Assembly: GCF_012911005.2 (NCBI RefSeq)
Contig: NZ_WTVS01000005.1
Coordinates: forward strand, 1 to 64,000
Source of the DNA: Aromatoleum toluolicum
Lineage (GTDB): Bacteria; Pseudomonadota; Gammaproteobacteria; Burkholderiales; Rhodocyclaceae
Direction of reading: 5' to 3'
DNA: 64,000 nucleotides
Shown here: piece after piece, positions 27,786-35,437 of the stretch
Layout: each line of letters opens with the position of its first letter
Position numbering within the stretch: the first letter of the stretch is position 1
The notes under the pieces: model-generated
What the model was told of the DNA's origin: nothing
What the model saw: the letters and a program-made list of their open reading frames with translations, nothing else
Database searches by the model: none
Position numbers and translations under genes: made by a program

Positions 27786-28427
27786 TCAGGATGCGGTCGA
27801 GCGCGCCTTCAATGCGCCGATCACCAGCGGCAGCAGCGACAGCACGATGATGCCGACGATCACCAGCGTGAGGTTCTGCTTGATCCACGGCATGTTGCCG
27901 AACCAGTAGCCGGCGAGCGTCAGCGACACGACCCAGGCCACCGCGCCGATCACGTTGAACAGCGTGAAGCGCGCGTAGCTCATGCTGCCGATGCCCGCGA
28001 CGAAGGGCGCAAAGGTGCGGAACAGCGGCAGGAAGCGCGAGATCACGAGCGTCTTGCCGCCGTGTTTCTCGTAGTACAGGTGCGTCTTCATCAGCGCCGC
28101 CTTGTTGAAGAAGCGCGAGTTCTCCCAATGGAAGACCTTGGGGCCGAAGTAGCGGCCGATCGAGTAGTTGACGGTGTTGCCGAGTATCGCGGCGGCGGTC
28201 AGCGTCAGGATCAGCAGCGAGATGTCCATGTTGCCCAGCGCCGCGAGCGCGCCGGCGATGAACAGCAGCGAGTCGCCGGGCAGGAAGGGCGTCACGACGA
28301 AGCCGGTCTCGCTGAAGATCACCGCGAACAGGATCGCGTAGATCCAGATGCCGTAGGCGCTGACCAGCGCTTCGAGGTGCTTGTCGAGGTGAAGGACGAT
28401 GTCGAGCAGCGGGGCGAGAAATTCCAT
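27786..28427 (-). CDS. DedA family membrane protein
   Basis: A 213-residue inner-membrane protein of the DedA/VTT (SNARE-associated) superfamily, members of which are flippases or transporters for undecaprenyl phosphate or phospholipids. It has about five hydrophobic segments, the re-entrant motif FSETGFVVTPFLPGDSLLF, and the conserved arginine region KTLVISRFLPLFRTFAPFVAGIGSMSY. The start at MEFLAPLLDIV fits the family; upstream in-frame codons lie in a GC-rich stretch lacking a ribosome-binding site. Specific substrate cannot be assigned. Confidence 0.92.
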   Translation of the reverse strand: MEFLAPLLDIVLHLDKHLEALVSAYGIWIYAILFAVIFSETGFVVTPFLPGDSLLFIAGALAALGNMDISLLILTLTAAAILGNTVNYSIGRYFGPKVFHWENSRFFNKAALMKTHLYYEKHGGKTLVISRFLPLFRTFAPFVAGIGSMSYARFTLFNVIGAVAWVVSLTLAGYWFGNMPWIKQNLTLVIVGIIVLSLLPLVIGALKARSTAS

Positions 28428-28582
28428 GGACGGGTGCGCAGGTGGGAAAGGCGGGAATTCTACCCGACGCCCGGGCCGGCGACCGGAATGCCGGGCGGCG
28501 ACGTCGCGGACGGATAGCGTAACCGCGCATTCTCGCAGGCGATTGTTGCAGGAAACGCCACGCTGAATTGTTTGTTTCAAAC

Positions 28583-28611
28583 TTGCTGAGCACGGCCGCG
28601 CCTTCTATAGT
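28583..28611 (+). promoter_or_regulatory. Candidate sigma-70 promoter of the two-component genes
   Basis: TTGCTG at 28583-28588, 17-base spacer, TATAGT at 28606-28611, about 70 bases upstream of the sensor kinase start. The -10 box is identical to that of the strong tRNA promoter at 59982-59987. Confidence 0.55.
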
Positions 28612-28684
28612 CCGCCCGCACCGGCGGGCTGCGTCCGACCATCGGGTCGGAAGGGGCGTGCCGGCCTTGTCACGGGAATTCCGG

Positions 28685-30706
28685 ATGTCAGGCCTGTTAC
28701 GCAAGTTCTGGATCGAGCCGCCCGTGCGCGCGGTGATGCTGCTGACCGCGCTGATGCTGGCCGTGCTGGCCGGGGGCACCGCCTTCCTGCTGTATGACAT
28801 GCGCCAGCGCGAGATCGAATACGCGCGCAGCGAGATCTCGACCCTGAGCCGCATCCTCGCCGAGCAGACCGCACGCACGCTCGACGGCGTCGCGATGGCG
28901 CTGCGCGGCGCCCAGGATCGGCTGTCCGACGGCATCGGGCTGCAGCTCGAACTCGACAGCTTCCCCGTTCAGGCGCTCCTCAAGGCCCGGGCCGAAGGCT
29001 TGCCGCAGTACTCGTCGATGTTCGTCGTCAATGCCAGCGGGGTCGTCATGAACTCGACCCTGCTGGGCTCGCGTCCCGGCTTCAACGAAGCGGACCGAGA
29101 CTACTTCGCGAGTCTCGTGCGCAAGGACGAAGGGCTCTTCGTCAGCCAGATGTACCGCCGTCGCTTCGACGGCGAGTGGACCTTCTACCTCAGCGCGCGC
29201 CTCGTCGATGCCGGCGGCAATTTCCGTGGCGTCGTCGCTGCGGCGGTCGTCGCGAACTATTTCGAATCGTTCTACCGCGAGCTGGACCTGCGCTTCGGCA
29301 AGCAGATCCAGCTGATCAACGCGCGCGGCAACCTGGTCGCGAGCTTTCCCAGCGACATGGACAAGGTCGACCAGCCGGTCACGGGGCTGCCTGCGCTCAC
29401 CAAGAAGGCCGCCGGCCCGACCGGCACGATCCTCGTCACCGAGACCCTCGCCGGCGAGAACCGCTTCGTCGCCTACCACCCCGTGCCGCGCTATCCCTTC
29501 CTGATCGGCGTCACCGTGGATCAGGATTCGGCGCTGGTGTCCTGGCCGATGACCGCGCGCCCCATCGTGGCGGGCGCCGGCATCGTCGCCGCGCTGCTGC
29601 TGGCGGCCTCCTGCGGTGTGGTGTGGAGCATGCGCCGGCGGGCGCTGATGGCGCGCGCGCTGCAGGACAGCGAGGAGCGCCTGCGCGAGATGGTCGAGTC
29701 GGTGATGGATGCGATCGTCACGATCGACGAGGACCTGTCCGTCGTGCTGTTCAACCGCGCGGCCGAGCACATGTTCGGCGTCCGCGCCGGCGACATGATC
29801 GGCGAGCCCTTCGACCGCCTGCTCGCGGGCGAGTCGCGCGGCGCCTATCACGCCATCGTCGGGCGGCGGCGCAACTCGGGCGAGCCGCGGCAGGCGCGCC
29901 GCGGCCGTGCCGAACTCACCGCACGCCACGCCGACGGCCGCGAATTTCCCGCCGACGCCACCTTCTCGTCCAGCGAGACCCAGGGGCAGCGCTTCGTCAC
30001 CGTGGTCCTGCGCGACCTGACCGAGCGCAAGCGCATCGAGACTCACCTGCGTGAAACCAATCGCCAGCTACAGGAGTTGTCGACGGCGCTGCAGCGGGTG
30101 CGCGAAGACGAACGCGCCGGCATCGCACGCGAAATGCACGACGAACTCGGGCAGCGGCTCACCGCGATCAAGCTCGAGCTCTCCTGGCTGGGCAGCCGCC
30201 TGCCCGGCGAACGCGGCGACCTGCAGGACAAGGTCGGAGCCATCAAGGAACAGCTCAACCAGACGATCGCCTCGGTGCGGCGCATCACCTACGAGCTGCG
30301 GCCGCTGATCCTCGACGACCTCGGCCTGCGCGCCGCGATCTCGTGGCTCACCGACGATTTCTCCAAACGCACCGACATCGAACTGGTGCTGGATCTGGAA
30401 GAGGACGAACCCGAGCGGGGCAGCACGGAGGCGACGACGCTGTTCCGCGTGCTGCAGGAATCGCTCACCAACGTCACGAAGTACGCGCAGGCGAGTACCG
30501 TATGGGTGGCATTCCGGCGCGACGGCGACGACTGGCGCCTGACCGTGCGCGACGACGGCGTCGGCTTCGTGCTCGATGCGTCGAACCAGGCCGGATTCGG
30601 GCTGCTCGGCATGCGCGAGCGCATCCGCCTGGTGCAGGGAACCTTCGCGATCCATTCCACGCCCGGCGACGGCACGAGCATCGACGTCACCGTGCCCGTC
30701 AGGTAA
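28685..30706 (+). CDS. Membrane sensor histidine kinase (Cache-PAS-HisKA_3)
   Basis: A 673-residue NarX/DegS-class sensor. First transmembrane helix at about 15-38, a periplasmic Cache-like ligand domain (about 40-290: DRDYFASLVRKDEGLFVSQ, WTFYLSARLVD, RYPFLIGVTVDQD), second helix at about 293-316, PAS domain (about 335-455), then HisKA_3 with phospho-His485 in IAREMHDELGQRL and HATPase_c (LFRVLQESLTNVTKYAQAS, DDGVGF, GFGLLGMRERI). It is immediately followed by a LuxR-type response regulator and then by the cytochrome/porin genes, so sensing an extracellular small molecule for control of that locus is likely. The start at MSGLLRKFW is preferred over the in-frame Met at 28568. Confidence 0.92.
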   Translation: MSGLLRKFWIEPPVRAVMLLTALMLAVLAGGTAFLLYDMRQREIEYARSEISTLSRILAEQTARTLDGVAMALRGAQDRLSDGIGLQLELDSFPVQALLKARAEGLPQYSSMFVVNASGVVMNSTLLGSRPGFNEADRDYFASLVRKDEGLFVSQMYRRRFDGEWTFYLSARLVDAGGNFRGVVAAAVVANYFESFYRELDLRFGKQIQLINARGNLVASFPSDMDKVDQPVTGLPALTKKAAGPTGTILVTETLAGENRFVAYHPVPRYPFLIGVTVDQDSALVSWPMTARPIVAGAGIVAALLLAASCGVVWSMRRRALMARALQDSEERLREMVESVMDAIVTIDEDLSVVLFNRAAEHMFGVRAGDMIGEPFDRLLAGESRGAYHAIVGRRRNSGEPRQARRGRAELTARHADGREFPADATFSSSETQGQRFVTVVLRDLTERKRIETHLRETNRQLQELSTALQRVREDERAGIAREMHDELGQRLTAIKLELSWLGSRLPGERGDLQDKVGAIKEQLNQTIASVRRITYELRPLILDDLGLRAAISWLTDDFSKRTDIELVLDLEEDEPERGSTEATTLFRVLQESLTNVTKYAQASTVWVAFRRDGDDWRLTVRDDGVGFVLDASNQAGFGLLGMRERIRLVQGTFAIHSTPGDGTSIDVTVPVR

Positions 30707-30719
30707 TGAGGAAAGCAAG

Positions 30720-31370
30720 ATGGAAAAACTCAGGGTATTGCTCGCCGACGACCACGCGATCATCCGCGACGGCCTGAAGCAGATCCTCGCCGACACGGAA
30801 GACCTCGCGGTGTGCGGCGAGGCCGCCAACGGCAACGAGGCGCTGCAGCTCGTGCGCGAGCAGGAGTGGGACGTCATCGTGCTCGACATCTCGATGCCGG
30901 GGCGCAGCGGCCTCGACCTAATCCGCCTGATCCGCGACGAGAAGCCGAAGCTCCCCATCCTGATCCTGAGCATGCACCACGAGGAGCAGTACGCGGTGCG
31001 CGCGCTGCATGCCGGCGCGTCGGGCTACCTGACCAAGGAGAGCGACGCCGACCTCCTCGTGCAAGCGATCCGCCGCGTCGCGCGCGGCGGCGTGTACGTG
31101 AGCGACACCGTCGCCCAGCTAATCGCACGCGGCCTCATGCCCGCCGCGAGCGAGCTGCCGCACACCACCCTGTCGGACCGCGAATACCAGATCTTCCACC
31201 GCCTCGTGCTCGGGCAGGGCCTCACCGACATCGCCAACGAGCTGTCGCTCAGCGTCAAGACCATCAGCACGCACAAGACGCGCATCCTGCAGAAGATGGC
31301 GATGACCAACACCTCCGAGCTGATCCGCTATGCGGTCGCGCACCACCTGGTGAAGTCGACCGACGTGTAA
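30720..31370 (+). CDS. NarL/FixJ-type response regulator
   Basis: A 216-residue response regulator: receiver (1-120) with acidic pocket ADDH, phospho-Asp56 in VIVLDISMPG and Lys in GASGYLTKES, then the LuxR-type HTH (about 150-212: LSDREYQIFHRLVLGQGLTDIANELSLSVKTISTHKTRILQKM). It starts 13 bases after the kinase stop and shares its transcript. It lies directly before the electron-transfer genes, whose leader holds a 14-bp palindrome of the kind bound by dimers of this family. The regulon assignment is inference. Confidence 0.94.
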   Translation: MEKLRVLLADDHAIIRDGLKQILADTEDLAVCGEAANGNEALQLVREQEWDVIVLDISMPGRSGLDLIRLIRDEKPKLPILILSMHHEEQYAVRALHAGASGYLTKESDADLLVQAIRRVARGGVYVSDTVAQLIARGLMPAASELPHTTLSDREYQIFHRLVLGQGLTDIANELSLSVKTISTHKTRILQKMAMTNTSELIRYAVAHHLVKSTDV

Positions 31371-31517
31371 GCCTGCGCCGCACCCGCGCGGCGCCTTCCG
31401 CTTTCTCCCCCCTATCCGGTCCCGCCGGAACGCTTGATGCACTGCCGTGCAGGCCGCGGCACGCCCGCGCGCGTCCTGCCGTTGCGTCGCAACGCGCGAT
31501 CGCGGCCTGCGGTGCAT

Positions 31518-31531
31518 TAGGAATTTTCCTA
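31518..31531. promoter_or_regulatory. Perfect palindrome TAGGAA-TT-TTCCTA, candidate response-regulator site
   Basis: A 14-bp perfect palindrome 119 bases before the monoheme cytochrome start. Its half-site TTTCCTA resembles the heptads bound by BvgA, a NarL-family regulator of betaproteobacteria. It sits between the regulator gene and the electron-transfer genes. Confidence 0.5.
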
Positions 31532-31574
31532 CACGCAAATTAAACCCTGTCCGATATGGGGAATTGCGCGGATT

Positions 31575-31592
31575 CGTGACAATTCCGTCACG
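31575..31592. promoter_or_regulatory. Inverted repeat CGTGAC-N6-GTCACG
   Basis: Perfect 6-bp arms around a 6-base spacer, 58 bases before the monoheme cytochrome start. It could be a second operator or overlap the promoter; no consensus factor is assigned. Confidence 0.4.
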
Positions 31593-31650
31593 TCGAACCG
31601 TGCACTCGATGCGCGAAAGATGCCAGCCCAGCTTCAACAGGAGAGCCCAA

Positions 31651-31998
31651 ATGAAATTCCGCCTCAACCGCGTGTCGCTGCTCGTTGCCGCCACCGCCGC
31701 GATCCTCGCCTCGTCCTCGTCCTATGCCGTCGATGCCGACGCCGCCAAGTCGCTCGCGAAGGACAACGACTGCTTCAAGTGCCACGCCATCGACAAGACC
31801 AAGAAAGGCCCCTCGTACAAGAAGATCGCCGCCAAGTACAAGGGCAAGGAAGTCGAAGGCTTCGAGAAGATGAAGAAGAACATCACCACCGGCCCGAAGG
31901 TGAAGCTCGAGGACGGTACCGAAGAAGAGCACAAGGTCATCAACACCAAGAACGAGGCCGAGCTCAAGAACCTGATGGAGTGGATTCTTTCGCAGTAA
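31651..31998 (+). CDS. Periplasmic monoheme c-type cytochrome
   Basis: A 115-residue cytochrome with a signal peptide (MKFRLNRVSLLVAATAAILA, cleavage near SYA-VDA) and one heme site CFKCH, in a class I-like fold (DADAAKSLAKDNDCFKCHAID start, ELKNLMEWILSQ end). The Met-Pro loop that gives the sixth heme ligand in class I cytochromes is absent; the matching region reads LEDGTEEEHKVIN, so His may be the distal ligand. It would shuttle electrons in the periplasm between the inner-membrane cytochrome (35438) and the decaheme protein encoded next. Shine-Dalgarno AGGAGAG precedes the ATG. Confidence 0.88.
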   Translation: MKFRLNRVSLLVAATAAILASSSSYAVDADAAKSLAKDNDCFKCHAIDKTKKGPSYKKIAAKYKGKEVEGFEKMKKNITTGPKVKLEDGTEEEHKVINTKNEAELKNLMEWILSQ

Positions 31999-32067
31999 GC
32001 AGCGTGGCCGGAATCGCACCGCCCGGTCGGGTGGTGCGGCAATGACGTTTGGAAACAAGGGGGTAAC

Positions 32068-33075
32068 ATGAGAAAAATGCGAAGCTTGCTTGCAGTGCTG
32101 GCCTGTATCGGCAGCGTCTGCTCCGGGGCGGTGTACGCCGCGGATGCGCCCAGGGAGGCGCCCAAGGACATCGTCCTCGCCGGTGATGCGAAATGCACGT
32201 CCTGTCACGACGAGGCGGATGCCCCCGGCGTGCTGCACATCGGCAAGACCAAGCACGGCACGCGCGCCGACGGCCGCACCCCGACCTGTACCGACTGCCA
32301 CGGCGACAGCGACAAGCACGTGAATCACAAGGGCAGCGACAAGCCGCCCAAGCCCGATCGCACCTTCGACAAGCAGTCCGCGACGCCCGTTGCCGAACGC
32401 AACGCCGCCTGTCTGTCCTGTCACCAGACCGATCCCAAGCGCCACCTGTGGGCCGGCAGCACGCACGAGCGCCGCGACGTCGCCTGCAGTTCCTGCCACG
32501 ACACGCACGCCGCCGATGACAAGGTCCGCGACAAGCGCACCCAGGCCGAAGTGTGCTTCGCCTGCCACAAGGAGCAGCGCGCGCAGGTCAACCGTCCGTC
32601 GCACCACCCGATTCCCGAAGGCAAGATGAGCTGCTCGGACTGCCATAACCCGCACGGCACCACCGGCCCGAAGCTGCTCGTGAAGGACAGCACCAACGCG
32701 ACCTGCTACACCTGCCACGCGGAGAAGCGCGGTCCCTTCGTGCATAACCACGCCCCGGTCAGCGAAGACTGCAGCAACTGCCACAACCCGCACGGCACCG
32801 TCGCTGATGCGATGCTCAAGACCCGTCCGCCCTTCCTGTGCCAGCAGTGCCATGACCCTGCCAACCACCTCGGCACGATTCCGGGCGTCGCGGCCAACAC
32901 CGATCTCAGCCGCAACGTGAATGGCGTTGTCATTCCTGGTCAAGCAGCAGTGCAGAACAATGCCCTCAACTCGGTCGGCATCACCCAGGGCCGTGCTTGC
33001 CTGAACTGCCATACCGAGATCCATGGCAGCAACAGTCCGGCGAACGCCTCCAAGGCGTTGCGCTTCTGGCGTTAA
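32068..33075 (+). CDS. Decaheme c-type cytochrome, MtrA/DmsE/MtoA family
   Basis: A 335-residue periplasmic cytochrome with signal peptide (cleavage near VYA-ADA, residue 24) and ten CXXCH sites (CTSCH, CTDCH, CLSCH, CSSCH, CFACH, CSDCH, CYTCH, CSNCH, CQQCH, CLNCH). Length and heme number equal MtrA of Shewanella and MtoA of iron oxidisers. In those systems it inserts into the MtrB-type barrel and carries electrons across the outer membrane. The repeated DCHNPHGT segments give bis-His ligation. The porin gene follows after 17 bases. Direction of electron flow (metal or electron-acceptor reduction versus Fe(II) oxidation) cannot be read from the sequence. Confidence 0.94.
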   Translation: MRKMRSLLAVLACIGSVCSGAVYAADAPREAPKDIVLAGDAKCTSCHDEADAPGVLHIGKTKHGTRADGRTPTCTDCHGDSDKHVNHKGSDKPPKPDRTFDKQSATPVAERNAACLSCHQTDPKRHLWAGSTHERRDVACSSCHDTHAADDKVRDKRTQAEVCFACHKEQRAQVNRPSHHPIPEGKMSCSDCHNPHGTTGPKLLVKDSTNATCYTCHAEKRGPFVHNHAPVSEDCSNCHNPHGTVADAMLKTRPPFLCQQCHDPANHLGTIPGVAANTDLSRNVNGVVIPGQAAVQNNALNSVGITQGRACLNCHTEIHGSNSPANASKALRFWR

Positions 33076-33092
33076 GAGTCAGGGAGAGAGAA

Positions 33093-35258
33093 ATGGACAA
33101 CAATCGCATTTTCAAGCGGACCGTGCTCGCGCTGGCGGTGTCGATGGCCTTCCCCGTCTCGTCCGCCCTTGCCCAGGAAGACGTCGCCGAGCTGATCAGC
33201 CCGAACACCGCCGAGGCGAGCGTCAAGCTGCAATACCTCAACGACGTCAATCCGCTCTATCGGCAGTACTACGGCATCAATGACGATGGCGTGAATGCGA
33301 GTGCCGACCTGAAGGTCATCCGCCGTTCCGACGAGGGTCGCTGGCTGCGTATCGAGGGGCGCGACCTCGGCCTGCGCACGCAGGAGTTCGGGGCGTCGCT
33401 GGAGCAGCAGGGCGACTGGAAGATCGGCATCGATTACAACCAGATCCCGCGCTTCGCTCCGTTCGAGGTCTCTACGCGTGTGACCGGCATCGGTCACGAC
33501 ACGCTCAACCTCGGCACCCGCTTTGACGACAAGGACCTGAAGACCGAGCGCACCGCGACCTCGCTCACCGCCACCAAGTTCATCAGCAAGAACCTGCAGG
33601 CGAGCGTCACCTTCAAGAACGAGGACAAGAAGGGCGAGCGCCTGTTCGGCGCCAACGCCAGCGCGAACGGATTCGTCGGCCAGTTGTTCGCGCCCGAGCC
33701 GATCGACTCGAACCACAAGCAGATCGAGGCCTCGCTCGATTACGCCACCGAGAAGTTCTATGTCTCGGGCGGGTATTACGGCAGCTTCTTCGAGAACAAG
33801 GCCGGCAAGGGGCTGTTCGTCAATTACGGCACGCCGGGCGGGCTCTTCGGCGGCAGTCCGGTCGCGACCTCTGCGACCCCGACGCAGATGAGTCCGCTGT
33901 CGCTCGCGCCGGACAACCAGGCGCACCAGTTCCACCTTGCGGGCGGCTACAACTGGAGCCGCGACACGCGCGCGAACCTGAAGATCAGTAAATCCTTCGC
34001 GACGCAGGATGACAGCTTCCTGCCGAATTCCGCGCGCGTGCCGTACTACCCGGGCATGAAGCGCTCGGACCTGGGGGGCAAGGTCGATACGACCAACGTG
34101 TTCGGGTCGCTGACCTCGCGCGTCACGGACAAGCTCGGCCTGCTGGCATCGTGGGCGTACGAGGACCGCGACGACCGCACACCGCAGGTCGACTACCTGG
34201 TCGACGTGGGCCATGGCGGCGCGATCCTGCAGAACAACCCCGAGTCGCAGAAGACGCATCGCGGCAAGTTCGAGGCGAGCTACCGCCTGCCGCAGGGCTT
34301 CAACATTACCGCCGGCTACGACTATGACTTCAAGAAGTACGAAGGCATGGACGAGCTGTTCCGCGACGAGATCACCGAGAACACCTACCGGGTCGATGTG
34401 CGCAAGTCCCTCGGTGACACGGTCAACGGCAGCGTGACGCTCGCGCACAGTGAGCGTGACGGCTCGAGCTGGGGCACCACGCCGAATATGGTGAAAGATG
34501 GTTTCCACGCAGTCGGCCTGCACTGGACCGCACCGACGCAGTTCTCCGACCGTGAGCGCGACAAGCTCAAGCTGATGGTCGACTGGATGCCCATCGATCC
34601 GCTGTCCGTGCAATTCGCCTACGAGTACGCGCTCGACGACTACAAGACGCGCATGCTCGACGTCGGTCTGAACGAGGGGCGCTCCGAGCTGTTTTCGCTC
34701 GATGCGTCCTACCGCTTCAATGACCGCTGGAAGGCGAACATGTGGTACTCGCATGGCACCAACGACATCGAGCAGAAGTCCTTGAACAGCACGTTCAATT
34801 CGCTGTGCGACGGAACCTCGATTTCCAACACCTGTGTGCCGTGGGGCGCCGACCTCAAGCTGAGTTCGAATGCCTTCGGCGCCGGCTTCGACGGGCAGAT
34901 CAGTTCCAAACTGTCGGTGGGCGGGCAATACCTCTACAGCCGCGACGAGAACAAGTACGACATCTCGTACGCGGATGGGGGAGCGTTCGCGTCGCCCCGC
35001 GTCGGTCCGGGAATCTCGTCGATCCGCCAGGGCGCCGGGGTACTCCCCGACACCGAGTACACCCTGAATACCCTGCGGCTATTCGCGAAGTACGCAGTGA
35101 CCAAAGCCACGGCTATTCGATTAGACTATGTCTGGGATCGGCGCGAGCTGGACGACTACACGTGGTCGAGCTGGACCTACTCGGACGGGACGAAGGTCCT
35201 CGTGAATCCTGATCAGATAACGCGCGTGATTGCGGTGACGCTCTCGCACGCATTCTGA
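33093..35258 (+). CDS. MtrB/PioB-type outer-membrane porin
   Basis: A 721-residue outer-membrane beta-barrel, partner of the preceding decaheme cytochrome. Signal peptide MDNNRIFKRTVLALAVSMAF (cleavage near ALA-QED), then alternating amphipathic strands throughout (for example WLRIEGRDLGLRTQEFGASL, WKIGIDYNQIPRF) and a C-terminal aromatic end VIAVTLSHAF suited to BAM insertion. Length matches MtrB/PioB (about 26 strands). The N-terminal CXXC of Shewanella MtrB is not present, which places it with the PioB/MtoB side. The only cysteines are a pair in a loop (SLCDGTSISNTCVPWG). It starts 17 bases after the cytochrome stop. Confidence 0.9.
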   Translation: MDNNRIFKRTVLALAVSMAFPVSSALAQEDVAELISPNTAEASVKLQYLNDVNPLYRQYYGINDDGVNASADLKVIRRSDEGRWLRIEGRDLGLRTQEFGASLEQQGDWKIGIDYNQIPRFAPFEVSTRVTGIGHDTLNLGTRFDDKDLKTERTATSLTATKFISKNLQASVTFKNEDKKGERLFGANASANGFVGQLFAPEPIDSNHKQIEASLDYATEKFYVSGGYYGSFFENKAGKGLFVNYGTPGGLFGGSPVATSATPTQMSPLSLAPDNQAHQFHLAGGYNWSRDTRANLKISKSFATQDDSFLPNSARVPYYPGMKRSDLGGKVDTTNVFGSLTSRVTDKLGLLASWAYEDRDDRTPQVDYLVDVGHGGAILQNNPESQKTHRGKFEASYRLPQGFNITAGYDYDFKKYEGMDELFRDEITENTYRVDVRKSLGDTVNGSVTLAHSERDGSSWGTTPNMVKDGFHAVGLHWTAPTQFSDRERDKLKLMVDWMPIDPLSVQFAYEYALDDYKTRMLDVGLNEGRSELFSLDASYRFNDRWKANMWYSHGTNDIEQKSLNSTFNSLCDGTSISNTCVPWGADLKLSSNAFGAGFDGQISSKLSVGGQYLYSRDENKYDISYADGGAFASPRVGPGISSIRQGAGVLPDTEYTLNTLRLFAKYAVTKATAIRLDYVWDRRELDDYTWSSWTYSDGTKVLVNPDQITRVIAVTLSHAF

Positions 35259-35272
35259 TTCACGGCAGCAAC

Positions 35273-35296
35273 GACCGGGCCGCGATCGGCCCGGTC
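35273..35296 (+). other. Hairpin between porin and bc-type cytochrome genes
   Basis: GACCGGGCC, loop GCGATC, GGCCCGGTC: perfect 9-bp stem 15 bases after the porin stop, without a U-tract. It may attenuate transcription or protect the 3' end of the cytochrome-porin message. Confidence 0.45.
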
Positions 35297-35437
35297 TCGT
35301 CCGGGGACTGGGAGTCGCCGGGCAGGGGGCCCACGAGCACATATGACGCTTGCGCGTCTGAAGATTGGCGTGCGACGTGCCGGCCCCCTCATTTTGTCTG
35401 CGGCGCGCTGACTGCGCCGAGAAAAGGGAGCAATAAC

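Noticed and set aside
32068-33075. Nitrite/hydroxylamine reductase-type multiheme enzyme
   Set aside because: No CXXCK or P460-type site, and the adjacent porin gene fits the MtrA role instead.
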